64,000 bases of DNA from Poa pratensis (Eukaryota > Streptophyta > Magnoliopsida > Poales > Poaceae). The stretch is from positions 14,517,444 through 14,581,443 of the forward strand of contig CAMZMU010000080.1 in NCBI GenBank assembly GCA_947311845.1, in the 5' to 3' direction. The position numbers and the translations under genes are program-made. The notes beneath the pieces are model-generated. The model saw only the letters and a list, made by a program, of their open reading frames with translations. It searched no databases and was not told the DNA's origin. Shown here piece after piece: positions 37,092-48,440 of this stretch. Every line of letters begins with the position of its first letter. The stretch's first letter is position 1.

Positions 37092-40065
37092 TCACTTATC
37101 ACAGTAACCTGGTCCCCCATAGAAGAACACACCAGATATGATATTAGTAATACGATAACAACTAGGAGAAGACTGGTAAAATGGTATATCTTCGTCTATA
37201 TCATGGGCAGAGCCTTCTGCATCAAAAAACTTTAAATTGGTGAAGGAAGCGGCATTTCTCCCAGGAAAGAACCCGTTTCCCATTGGAGGACTTGCTTCAG
37301 TAGTTGCGTGAGTTGTGAAGCCCCCAAATTGAATTCTCAAATGTTTCTTTTCCATGTCCCGGAACAATGATTTTGGAAAGTAACCAATTAGTTGTGCGGG
37401 ACCATTGAATCCGTAGTGGACTTCCCAATCACCAGATGTCTTGTCCTACGAGCACAATCATGAAGGAGTTAATTTACAATTGTTGTTAAATAGTTTTGTG
37501 TGCTAATTTAGTAGCATGAAAATTTGTTCAGGTCTAACTTATTTTGTAACACACGTTCAAACTATTTAGTCATCTATTAGTTTTGAAACAATAGTTCGTA
37601 TGGGGATGGTTCCTGTTACGTTCGGGGAGGTAATTGTCCACATATATCTATTAGAAGGGAATGCATTTCATTGTATATTGAAATATTTGGCATAAATATA
37701 ATTATTTACTTGCAAATTATTTAAAATATACAAGTAATTGCCGTATATACCTACCTTACACTAGGATAACGCATTAAAGTACTAAATTTATCAAACAACC
37801 AACGCACTAAATTTATCCACTATTTTTACCTCATGGATGGTAAGCTTTAGCTTCTTGTATATCTCAAGAGTAATACATCTAGTCGAACATTAACCCTTCT
37901 GACCTTCATCTATTTTTAAATTATTTTCAAATTTTGTGTAGTTTAAGTTGGGATTGGGTTGTGAGTTTTAATCATTAACTTTTCAAATGTTGTGGATATT
38001 ATTAATTTATTAATATACATATAAAATTAGCTTCCAATATTAATATCGTGTTATGGGAATACAATACTAAATAATTCTTCATTATTGTTATTTAGACAAT
38101 CCCCTACATGCATGTCACTTCGAACTTCATTCCATATGTACCAAGATTACTTCATCTCTATATGAAACTAGTAAGTTGATTTAGTTTTCTCCATTTTTTC
38201 GTTAGCAATATGTAACATAAGGTCTATCAAGTCCATAATATGGTCAATTTTTTCATGTTATGCAATATTTTGGCATTGTTGCATGCCCTTCTGAAGAACA
38301 ACAAAATTTTGGGACAATATCTATTTGATAGAAAAATGATATATTAAGGAAGAAAAAAAGTTTTAGGGGTTAAACATTTTTTATGCATGCAAAACAACTA
38401 ACTTCATATGTCTGAAATGTACTTTTGTTTCTCTAAGTAACGAACTAAATCAACTTACCATTGTATATAATAGTAGCCTATTTATCAATGGTATATAGTG
38501 AATTTTAACGGGTATCGTGTATGGAATTTTGACTTTTTTTTGTTATATACTAATACCTTCAGATATGAAGTATACAAGCAACTTACAATGCAGTTTTTAA
38601 TGAAACATGTAAGAAATTTTAGTCATCAATTATTTCCCTCTAAAAGAGTTTCAATAGTAGTCAATACTATGCTTACTTTGAGCGCCCGTATTGTTATGTA
38701 TTGCTTTTTACCCTTGAGGCTAGACACTGGAGTTATCACATCTCCAGGAGATATACTAGAATTCATCCTTATGTAGCCAGCACACTCCATGTTGTAGCAA
38801 CCCCCGGATGGTGATCCATTACCCTGACATACCATAACAATAGAAAGAGTAAGGCTAAAATATCACTATAATTCATGTAAATATTTAATCAGGTCCACTA
38901 AAAACTATTTTAGCCAATTATTATACATGGTCAATTCTCAAGTTTTTTTGTCTATTGCTGATAGAGTTTCGAGGATCTTATAGTAAACACTTTTATTAGG
39001 TATTTCCATTTAAATGGAAAATAATTTTTCATTTACATTACCTGCATAATCTGTATGGAATCACTTCTCTATGATACATAACGATTGATAGAAAGTATAC
39101 AGCTAAATATCCAACAAAATTATTAAGATCGGTTGTTATCAGAACTTCTTATGTTGAATCTTCATGTGGTGGTCAAGAGTAAACTTACTAGCCACGTTGT
39201 GACAAAATGTGTTTCCGAATCATTGTAGAGTGCTGGATAAACCTATATTGGGTCCACAACAATGTTAGTATCAATACTCTCATGACAGAACTATAGATAT
39301 TAAGTCTACAATAAAAATATTCAAAACAAAATTATAAAGATTTGTTGTTATCAGAACCGATCATACTCTATGGGCAATAACATTTCCTTTTGCAGTCCAC
39401 TGCCGCTACACATTCTTCTAATAGTTCCAACGAAAGAAGAAGTGTACTCCTTCCTTCCATGTTGCTTGATATTTTCGACTACAACTTGGGACATACATTT
39501 GACTATTAGTTCAAAAAATATTGACATTACCAAATATCTCTAATTATTTTCTTATTATATATAAAGTAATTGGGCAAAGATTTTAGATTTATGTTAGTAA
39601 AATAGCTTTGAAACAAAAGGATTTTAAAAAAGTATGCAGTACACAAAATATTAGACCTAGTTGACTTAATAAACCAATACTTATACATATTTTAAAATTT
39701 GTTACTTACATGCCATCCAACTGAAAATCCAGTGATAGATGATTTTCCTCCTTCTCCTAGAATATAGATCCAAACTGAAGCCATGCTTTGTTGTTCAGGT
39801 TCAAAGTTATATCCATAAACATCCATCGTAGCTTCTAACCCACAATAGTTTTTGCCATCTAGACTTGGATTCCATCTGTGAATTGCAAACTGCCAAAATA
39901 CTATTCGCTTAGTCTCATGGTAGATATTTCCCCATATTACAACATAAAAGGTAATAATGCATTAGATATATGCATAAGACTCACATGATGTAAGTAGTCT
40001 ATAGAATCATGAACAAAGACTTGTTCTCCATTGGTTGGATGAATCTGTAATGGCCATGGCGCCAT
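37092..40065 (-). pseudogene. Neprosin-domain (DUF239) protein gene, N-terminally incomplete
   Basis: Five exons, all phase 0 with GT/AG: 40065-39985, 39889-39710, 39242-39189, 38823-38677, 37445-37092 (stop). They encode 271 residues. Recognisable parts: IHRWNPSLDGKNYCGLEATM (second exon), GKSSITGFSVGWHV, VYPALYNDSETHF, GCYNMECAGYIRMNSSISPG, and in the last exon NGPAQLIGYFPKSLF, PPMGNGFFPG, ending YGGPGYCDK. This is the C-terminal domain of plant neprosin-type proteins, proposed to be glutamic peptidases, usually secreted. The signal peptide and activation region are missing; the upstream DNA is a transposon. The family motif usually written WGGEV reads QFGGFTT here, so a conserved Glu is absent. 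The exons themselves are clean. It may be a displaced fragment or an inactive relative. Confidence 0.75.
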
Positions 40066-40180
40066 TGTCCAGTTTTGTGACTTTAGTTTGTTCATGAGAA
40101 TATAATGTATGAAGAAAGAAAGATAACCATTCCTTAGAAAACATATCCCAACTACCCGAATATCTGGAAATAGATCTGGA

Positions 40181-40201
40181 TATATATATATATATATATA
40201 T
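40181..40201. repeat. (TA)n microsatellite, left flank
   Basis: About ten TA units stand directly before the left end of the (TA)n-flanked element. Confidence 0.95.
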
Positions 40202-40320
40202 CCCTGCTATTCTAGACTCCCTTCTAGAATAACTATTTGGACAACTTTATGAACCTTCGAGTTAATAATAGGTGAACTTCCGGATGGAACACTTAGATTC
40301 GGTGAGTTTTTTCATCGTGG

Positions 40321-40925
40321 TTTTCAAACCGTTTGTCGAATTGAAGCAAATGATACGGCGTTGGAAAGGTATGGAAAATGCGCACCTTTTTCACTTCTAC
40401 AAGATTTTGAAATTAGTTACGGTTTTAAAATAATTTTAAATATACGAAACACTGTTTTTCACGTGCTTTCCTCGTTTTCGTACTGTTTTGGACGCCATTT
40501 TCAAACCGTTTGTCGGATTGAAGCAAATGATACGCCGTTGGAAAGATATGAAAAATTCGCACCTTTTTCACTTCTACAAGATTTTGAAATTAGTTACGGT
40601 TGTAAAGTAATTTTAAATATACGAAACACTGATTTTCGCGTATTTTCTTCGTTTTCGTACTGTTTTGGACGCCATTTTCAAACCGTTTGTCGGATTGAAG
40701 CAAATGATACGTCGTTGGAAAGATATGGAAAAAACCGCATCTTGACTATCTCAGGTCAATTTTCGTAATTCATCACGGAATAAGAGCAGTTTGAAAAATT
40801 AACAATTCTGTTTTTGAATGTTTAAGTCCAGCGGACAGTATTTTTAAAATTACTTTCAAACCGCTTATCAAAACGTAATAAATGATATTGCGTTGGAAAG
40901 ATATTGACTATACGCAACTTTTTCG
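40321..40925. repeat. Tandem repeat, 177-bp period, 3.3+ copies
   Basis: Units start with ttttcaaaccgtttgtcg at 40321, 40498 and 40675, exactly 177 bp apart. A fourth, decayed unit starts at about 40853. Because 177 is a multiple of three, a frame runs through the copies and encodes a repeated peptide (FSLLQDFEISYG..., HFQTVCRIEANDT). I regard this as a by-product of the period unless conservation shows otherwise. Confidence 0.9.
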
Positions 40926-41204
40926 TATAGAAATTGTTTCCAATTCTTTATGTTTTTGATTAATTTTAAAAATACGAAAAAACAGTGAAACGAGATAACA
41001 TGGAAACGATTCAAAATTGACTCGATTTGTGGTGCTCGGACTGGGCGAGTCGGCATGGGAGAGTGAAATTACACTCATATACTCGACAATTGAATGCGGC
41101 GGCGGTTGATTTGGACAAACGGAAATCATAATAATAATTTTAACGCGTAAGAATCCCGTCTTCGAAAAACAGACTATATGAACTCCCTAGAATATTCGTA
41201 GTGA

Positions 41205-41745
41205 ACCTCTGTTTTATGCCTAAGTGAACTTCCGGTAACACTGCTCGTAATTTTTTATATATTTTCTAAAAAGTGAATGCCTGCCGTGTGAACTTCCAAT
41301 TAAATACGAGGTGAACTTCTTATATCGCCGTATAATATGGAATGAAATTTTGCAGTGTTAACTTCCGATTTAATATGAGGTGAATTTCCGTGATTTGATA
41401 CAGTGAAACTCTGTTTTTGTTATTTTTTTCTAAAAAGCTAACTCCATGGTGAGAACTCCCGTTAAATACGATGTGAACTTCACATATCGTCGTATAATAT
41501 GAAATGAATTTTTTGCAGTGCTAACTTCCGTTTTAATATGAGTTGAACTTCCGCGATTTGGTACTATGAACCTCTGTTTTTTGTTATTTTTTTTAAAGCG
41601 AACTCCGCGATGTGAACTCCCGTTAAATACGATGAACTTCACATATCGTCACATATATATGAAATAAACGTTTGCAGTGTTAACTTCCGTTTTAATATGA
41701 GGTGAACTTTCGTAATTGAGACAGTGAACCTCTTTTTTAGAAAAA
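41205..41745. repeat. Diverged tandem repeat, ~165-bp period, 3 copies
   Basis: Each unit has ttaaatacga.gtgaactt, then cgtataatatg, then gcagtg(t/c)taacttccg and cagtgaa(c/a)ctctgttttt. Shared stretches lie near 41300, 41465 and 41620. Short gaacttccg motifs are scattered through the whole block. Non-coding. Confidence 0.8.
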
Positions 41746-42490
41746 ACATGATCCTTTTTTTACTCAAGAATAAATTTTATTTTTATTGTTAGGAAAAAAG
41801 TGAACCTCTTTTTTAGAAAAACATGATCCTTTATATTTCTTTGGACCTCCAAACAACGATCTGAACCTCCTTACCAGCAGCAAAAGCAGCAGCCACTAAA
41901 AGTAGCCTAATTCATTTACAGATCCAAAGAAATATAAAAATTATATTAACAGGGGTAGACTAGAGGTGGCCTAATTCATTTCTTTAGCCCAAAAGAAACA
42001 AGCATCGTATACTGTGCCATGTGAGAATACGGTGGTCACTTCTCAGCCACAAGCTTCTTACGTTTTCTTATCCACTCATCGTCACATATATCCACTCACG
42101 TTTCTCCTCCATCGTGAGAAGATGCGATGTAGTGGCCCGCAACGAGGACTTGCTCTATTCATTCGGCAGTCTACCAGGGAGTATTTTCGTGGTCCACTCG
42201 ATAACCGGCGGCAGCGGCGGAGGTTCAGCGCACTGCCATTTGAAGGTTCACAGCCATCAGCACGTGCTCCCCCGCCCTGTTTCTTGATGAGTACAGCTCG
42301 CCGTTGACCATGTGCGAGCTCGGCCGGGCGCCTGCGGGAATCCGCAACTCGCTGTGATGGGGAACGAGCAGGCATGCGCGCTCTGATTCCAGCAGAATCA
42401 CGCGGGGGTTTCACCCAGATTGAACAAGGGATGTAGGCGAGGTCGGGGGTGGGCGCAGCAGCAGTGACGAGTCGTCGGCGACGCGCGCGG

Positions 42491-43006
42491 TGTCGTGGGT
42501 TTGTCACGTCAGGTGTCATAGATGACTTCGTAGGTGTGGGATTACGCGAGTCAAGCATCTCCGAGCTTGGGATCGCAGGAACAAAGATCAACACAGATTT
42601 ACCCAGGTTCGGCCCCCTCAATGTGAGGTAAAAGACCTACTTCCTGCCTACCCTAGATTGGTATTGATATGATAATCGAGGTGTTACAATGGAGGCGATC
42701 CGATCTGGTACTCGCCGTATGAGCTAGGGTTTGGGGCTTGATAGCTTGACCCGCTCTAAGTCCTGCGAGTCCTCTTTATATACACAGAGGCTCGCTAGGT
42801 TACAAAAGGAAACTTCCCCATAAGGAATACATCCACAGAGGCCTACTCGGAGACTACTTGGTCTTCACGTCCTCCGGGATTTGTCTTCTAGATCTTTCTC
42901 CTTATGGCGGTTCAATATTGGGCTTGTTCCCAAGTGGGCCTTCATCCGTGCGAGTAAGTTAAGTCGCACTGGGCCGCGGGTTAATCCAGAAAGTATTCCC
43001 CCGACA
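42491..43006 (-). repeat. 3' LTR of the young Gypsy element
   Basis: 516 bp, starting TGTCGTGGG and ending CCGACA in + orientation, nearly identical to 50045-50560. Confidence 0.97.
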
Positions 43007-43020
43007 TTAGCCCCCAAGCA
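43007..43020 (-). other. Polypurine tract
   Basis: On the minus strand, cttgggggctaa directly precedes the 3' LTR. This is the expected plus-strand primer site. Confidence 0.85.
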
Positions 43021-43599
43021 TGGCCTGAACTTCATAGTACTTCTTGATCTTGAATGCTTAGGCCGTGCTTTTCCTTGTTTCGCGGCTTATAATTGTACAG
43101 TTTGGCCTTGACTCGCACCTGGAAGATCATCTGACTTCATGAGCTTTAGAGTATCCTGATAGCTTCAAACTTGATGACGATCTATCTTCAAATTTTTGAT
43201 GATAATATGATATAGCCCCCAAGGATTGAGAGGATGTTATGTGGTAATCATCTCAATTCTTCTCAGAGAACTCTGAAGGTCATCACCTGTAACTTGATAT
43301 CATGAATAAAACAATTGTTAAGTTACAAGTAATTGTAATTGGTGTTGCCGTACTATAAGCAGTACATCGACCTCTAGTTAGGCCATCTGAATCCTTAAGT
43401 GGGCACTCGCGCGACTCAGTATTTCCCAGGAATATGTGTGTTCAGGGTCGAGAGCGGCCATGATAGGCAATCAAGCTCGATTGACGCCACACCCCAGTAC
43501 TTTGGCCACATAATGCGAGTAGCAATCCAACTTAAGGTAAATTTGATAATTGCCAATAAATCGGCTGTTTCAGGGTAACAAAGACCCCAAGAAACATAA

Positions 43600-43955
43600 T
43601 GATATTGCCATGATAGGCTAAGCTATGATAAGCTTTGATTATGATGACACATAAGGTCGCGCCTAGGTGGCAACCGAGTGTTATACATAGGGTTGGATCG
43701 CGCGTAGGTGGCGATCCATGGTGATACATGGGGTCGGTCGCGCCTAGGTGGCGACCAGAGATGATACAAAGTTTACGGCCGCGCCTAGGTGGCGGCCGAT
43801 TTCTGATACAAGGGTCGATCGCGCCTGGGTGGCGATCAGATGTTGCATAGGTCGCGCCTAGGTGGCGACCAAAGTTGAAGTTCTAGCCCTGAGTGGCTGT
43901 GATGATACTCAGCTATAAAGCTGGAAAGGATGATGCTTGGCTCTGATTAGCCTTT
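43600..43955 (-). repeat. Row of ~40-bp-spaced hairpins in the Gypsy 3' region
   Basis: Six hairpins of one design lie at 43655-43675, 43695-43717, 43736-43756, 43776-43798, 43817-43837 and 43850-43870. Each has a 6-7-bp stem around a 9-base loop (gcctaggtg or a one-base variant). Stem arms differ between units but stay paired: ggtcgc/gcgacc, ggatcgc/gcgatcc, cggccgc/gcggccg, gatcgc/gcgatc. In the first unit one pair is C/A on this strand, which becomes a G-U wobble in the minus-strand RNA. Looser hairpins follow: about 43885-43899 (agccctgagtggct), 43910-43923 (cagct-ataa-agctg) and 43939-43952 (ggct-ctgatt-agcc), with one before at about 43620. No open frame crosses this region. The function is unknown. 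Confidence 0.9.
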
Positions 43956-43957
43956 TC

Positions 43958-44161
43958 TTATGTATAGTACGGTCGCAGGTGTGCGACGTTCCAAGGGCGA
44001 GGTGCCTCGAGACGATCCTCGAAATCATGGCGTTCGCTGCTTTCTTCCCTTACATCCAGCAGGTAGTACGACCCATTGTTTAGCTTCTTGCTGATGATGT
44101 AGGGTCCTTCCCATGGAGAGGACAGCTTATGCATTCCCTTGTGATCTTGTTTAAGTCGCAA
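43958..44161 (-). pseudogene. Gypsy integrase C-terminal part, frame-broken
   Basis: This contains KLSSPWEGPYIISKKLNNGS and ends APRPWNVAHLRPYYT with a stop. It is the usual GPY-type C-terminus of Ty3-type integrases. A stop codon and frame slip at about 44,160 separate it from the integrase core. Confidence 0.85.
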
Positions 44162-45534
44162 CTAGGTCGCCTTCTTGAAAGGTGCGTGTTTTGATGCGTC
44201 TGGCATGATAGCGTCGCAAGTCTTGTTGATATACTGCTGACCTTGATGCTGCCAAGTCTCTAACTCTTCTAATGTGTCCACCGAGTCTTGCCGAGCTATC
44301 TCATTATCTGTCTCGATGTAAGCCGCAACTCTTGGTGAATCATGTATGATATCGCTGGGCATGACTGCTTCTGCTCCATAGACCATGAAATATGGTGTAA
44401 ATCCTGTGGATCTGTTAGGGGTTGTTCTCAAGCTCCACAGTACTGCTGGCAGTTCTTCCACCCAACATCCTGGAGATGCTTCGACCTTTTCAATAAGGCG
44501 CGGCTTAATTCCATGGAGAATTTCCTGGTTAGCTCGCTCAGCTTGTCCATTGCTCTGCGGGTGTGCTACTGACGTGAGGTCCAATCTTATCCCATTGTCT
44601 GCGCAAAATATCTGTGTAGCCCCTTCAGAGGTGTTGCTCCCATTGTCTGTAATGATACTATGGGGGTAACCAAAGCGGAATATGACCTTCTTCAAGAACT
44701 TGACTGCTGTTTCAGCCTCGCAATCTCCCACAGGTTCTGCTTCTATCCACTTTGTGAATTTGTCCACCATGACTAAGAGGTGAGTTTTTCCGTTTGAAGA
44801 CCGTCTGAAAGGCCCTACCATGTCAAAACCCCATACGGCAAAGGCCATGTAATGGGTATTGTGCGAAGTGCTTGGGCTGGCATATGATCTTGCCTAGCGT
44901 ATCTTTGACATCCATCGCACACTCTGACAATTTGCTCTGCATCTGCTAATGCTGTTAACCAGAAGAATCCATGTCGGAACGCCTTTGCCACCAAAGATCT
45001 TGACGAAGCATGATGGCCACAATCGCCTGAATGAATTTCGTGCAAGATTTTTCGTCCCTCTTCTGGTGAGACACATCTTTGAAATGCTCCTGATACGCTG
45101 CGCTTGTATAATTCATTGTTGATGATTGTATAGGCCTTTGATCGTCGTATGATTTTGCGCGCCTCAATTTCATCGTCCGGCAGCACTCCGCGACTTAAAT
45201 ATGCCATGTATGGCTCTGTCCATCCTGGCTGTTCATGCAGGGCTGCGACTAAAGTTGAATCATCCTCTGGCTCTGCAATGTCAATTTCTGCTGGAGGCTT
45301 GACTGATGGATTGTGCAGTTCATCCAGGAAAACATTGGGTGGGACTGACTGTCTATTGGATCCAAGCCGAGACAGGGCATCCGCAGCTTCATTTTGTCTC
45401 CGATCAATATGTTCAACTTGGTATCCAGTGAAATGTCCAGCAATTCTGTCCACCTCTCTCCTATATGCAGCCATGTTCGTCCTTGCTGTCCCACGTTCCG
45501 GAGACCTGCTGTGCCACCAAGTCTGAATCGCCAA
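44162..45534 (-). pseudogene. Gypsy integrase (zinc-binding and DDE core), frame-broken
   Basis: First frame (45534-44815): the end of the second RNase H (EAADALSRLGS), then an HHCC zinc-binding region (HEIHSGDCGHH ... CDGCQRYA). Second frame (44848-44162): the DDE core with FDMVGPF, TDNGSN and NGQAERANQE holding the three acidic residues. The frames join near 44,840 through a one-base loss. It inserts element cDNA into the genome in intact relatives. Confidence 0.92.
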
Positions 45535-46329
45535 AACAGCGTATGCGACTGATGTTCATCTCCTTTGCTATACGTAGACCATGAAGCAGTGCCTCGTACT
45601 CCGCCACGTTATTTGTGCAGTTGAAGTGTATCTGTAACACATACCGCAGCTTGTCTCCCTTGGGAGATGTCAGAACAACTCCAGCCCCCGAGCCTTGTAA
45701 CTGTCTTGACCCATCAAAATGCATGGTCCAGTATTTGGTTTCTGCCATGCTGGGGCAACTTGGATTTCTGTCCAATCGTTAATAAAATCTGCAAGGGCTT
45801 GCGACTTAATTGATGTGCGCGGCTCATAGCTGATGTGATGTGGTCCCAACTCGATCGCCCACTTAGCGACTCTTCCAGTAGCTTCTCGATTACGAATGAT
45901 ATCTGCCAATGGTGCTGAACTCACCACAGTTATTGGATGCTCTTGGAAGTAGTGCTTCAGCTTGCGACTCGCCATGAACACTCCAAACACCAACTTCTGC
46001 CACTGTGGGTAACGCTGTTTGGAAGCTGTGAGGACTTCGCTCACGTAGTATACTGGCCTCTGGACAGGGTATTCCTTTCCTGCTTCTTGTCTCTCCACAA
46101 CCATGACAGCACTCACAGCGCGGGAATTTGCCGCTATGTATAGTAACATTGGCTCTTTATCTTTTGGAGCCGCCAGAACTGGAGCATTCGTCAATTGATG
46201 CTTCAAGGCTGTCAGAGCTTCGTCAGCCTCTGCGTCCCAAACGAAGGTGTCTGATTTTTTCAGCAGTCTGTACAAAGGTAGCGCTTTTCTCCCAATCTTG
46301 ATATAAAGCGACTCAAAGCTGCTACGCAA
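45461..46329 (-). pseudogene. Gypsy RNase H regions, frame-broken
   Basis: The RNase H joined to reverse transcriptase (46329-45670) shows DTFVWDAEADEALTALK, PVYYVSEVLTASKQRYPQ and KLKHYFQEHPITVVS. A second RNase H-like region follows (45775-45461; HFDGSRQLQGSGAGVVL and NNVAEYEALLHGL). This two-RNase-H layout fits plant Gypsy elements of the Tat/Athila side or relatives. Frame slips occur near 46,290, 45,750 and 45,510. Confidence 0.88.
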
Positions 46330-47477
46330 CCAGTAAGCCGCTGTACATCTTTTATCTTTTCTGGCTTTTGGAGATCCATCACGGCCTTTATCTTGTCAGG
46401 ATTGGCCTCAATGCCTCTTTCTGATACTATGAATCCCAATAGCTTCCCTGCTGGTACTCCGAAGACGCACTTTGTGGGGTTGAGCTTCATGTTGTATTTT
46501 CTGAGATTTGTAAATGTCTCTGCCAGATCACCAATAAGATCCTGGCTAACTTGCGATTTAATCACAATATCATCCACGTAGGCATGAACGTTGCGACCTA
46601 TTTGCTCATGTAAGCAATTCTGAATGCATCTTTGGTAAGTCGCACCTGCGTTCTTCAACCCAAAGGGCATGCTGACGTAACAAAAAGCTCCGAAGGGTGT
46701 GATGAAGGACGTCTTTTCTTGGTCTTCCCTCTTCATCTTGATTTGATGGTAGCCTGAATAGGCGTCCAAAAAGCATAACAGCTCGCACCCAGCAGTTGAA
46801 TCAATTACTTGGTCGATTCTTGGCAAAGCAAATGGATCCTTTGGACAAGCTTTGTTAAGACTGGTGTAATCAACGCACATTCGCCACGTACCATTCTTTT
46901 TCATAACCAATACTGGATTTGCCACCCACTCCGGATGGTATACCTCTGTGATGAATCCTGCAGCCAGCAAGCGAGCTATCTCCTCTCCTATTGCCTTTCT
47001 CCTGTCATCATGAAAACGCCGTAGTGGCTGCTTCACTGGTTTAGCCGCAGGGTTCACTTTGAGGCTATGTTCTGCTAATTCTCTTGGTACCCCTGGCATA
47101 TCTGACGGCTTCCATGCGAAGATGTCTTTATTTTCCTGGAGAAAAGCAACGAGGGCCTTCTCCTGTTCTTCTTCCATGTGTGCTCCAATGCTAGTTTGCT
47201 TGGATGAGTCGCCAGGAATAAGATTTATCTGCTTAGTGTCCTGGGCCGCTTTGAACTTCATTGGTGGCTCAGCAGATGGCGTGGTAACCACACTCATATC
47301 GTTTGGGTCCACCTGCGACTTATAACCTTTTAGTTCTTCCGCGGCACAGGCGGATTCTGCGAAAGCCGCATCTCCTTTCTCGCATTCTATTGCTTTTTCT
47401 CTATCTCCGTACACTGTGATGACCCCTTTTGGTCCTGGTATCTTCAACTGTAGGTACACGTAGCATGGTCTGGCCAT
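46260..47477 (-). pseudogene. Gypsy reverse transcriptase
   Basis: One open stretch of 405 codons covers reverse transcriptase: WRMCVDYTSLNKACPKDPF, LLCFLDAYSGYHQIKM, SMPFGLKNAGATYQR and the catalytic YVDDIVIKSQ. It is joined upstream and downstream to other pol parts through frame slips near 47,500 and 46,285. Confidence 0.93.
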
Positions 47478-47916
47478 AAACTTAGCAAAGGCCGTTCTTC
47501 CAAACAGGCGTGGTATGGGCTCTGGAATTTTACTACTTCGAAGCTTAGGAATTCACTTCTAAAGTTCTCTTCTGTTCCAAAAGTTACCCCGAGGGTTATT
47601 TTCCCCACTGGCCGTGCGGACCTTCCTGGGACAATGCCGTGAAATACTGTTGACGTGGGCTGCAAGCTGGAATCTTGAGTCCTAGACGCTGGAAAGTATC
47701 GTAGTACAAGATATTAATGCTGCTTCCTCCATCCATAAGCACTTTGGTCAGCTTGTATCCTGCAACGTATGGTGCCACAACCAGTGCCAACTTGCCAGGT
47801 TCCCGTACCTGTGGCGGGTGGTCGTCGCGACTCCAGGTTACCGCGTATTCTGACCACCTTAACCAAGCGGGTGTTGTTGGTATCACGGCGTTCACCTGCT
47901 GACTTCTCCGGCTCAA
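47444..47916 (-). pseudogene. Gypsy aspartic protease region, frame-broken
   Basis: The active-site motif reads KVLMDGGSSINILYYDTF (DGGS rather than the common DTGS, as in several plant Gypsy groups). The continuation VFHGIVPGRSARPVGKI is in another frame, with a slip near 47,670. Confidence 0.85.
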
Positions 47917-48440
47917 TTTCTCTTCTCTTTTGGAGGTATCGATAACTATGTGTGATACTGCCCCGTCTGTCTGGGGTTACTCGCGCCGTGCTGCCCAATG
48001 TTTGTGTTATGAGCCGCACTAGGGTTTCCTTCATGGGTATTCCCCCGTTGTGTTGGCTCTCTTCCTTCCACTTTTTGTAATAATGGCATTGCGCCTTGGT
48101 ATGGTCCGCTGGCCGTCCATCACCTGTCGCATGAAGGTCGCATGGCCGGTTGAACACTTCTTGCATATTGATTGGCCGGGAGCCGTATCCTCGACCCCTT
48201 CCACGCTGGCCTCTGAATCCTCCACGCGCATTGGCTACGAGCCCTGAGTGACCATCTTCGCTTTTGCGTTTGTTTTGACTCGTGTTGTTGTGGCTCGTTT
48301 GCTGCTGCTGGAGCTTGTTGGAGTTTTTCTTTCCTTTTGCAGCAACCTCCTCTTCTTCTCCGTCTGACGCGTCTCTGGTTTTGTCTGAGCTGGCATATTT
48401 GTTAGCCGCAGCCATCACCTCGCTGAGGCTTTGACTTTAT
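47714..48440 (-). pseudogene. Gypsy gag nucleocapsid part, frame-shifted from gag
   Basis: VMAAANKYASSDKTRDASDG continues gag in another frame after a one-base slip near 48,425. An Arg/Gly-rich stretch (GGFRGQRGRGRGYG) and a zinc-knuckle-like CDLHATGDGRPADHTKAQC (Cys/His/His/Cys) follow. The reading becomes nonsense after about 48,000, where the protease frame takes over. Confidence 0.8.

Noticed and set aside
43655..43870. CRISPR-like array (short repeats at regular spacing)
   Set aside because: The repeated part is a hairpin with varying stems inside a plant Gypsy element; there are no constant repeats with unique spacers, and the genome is eukaryotic.
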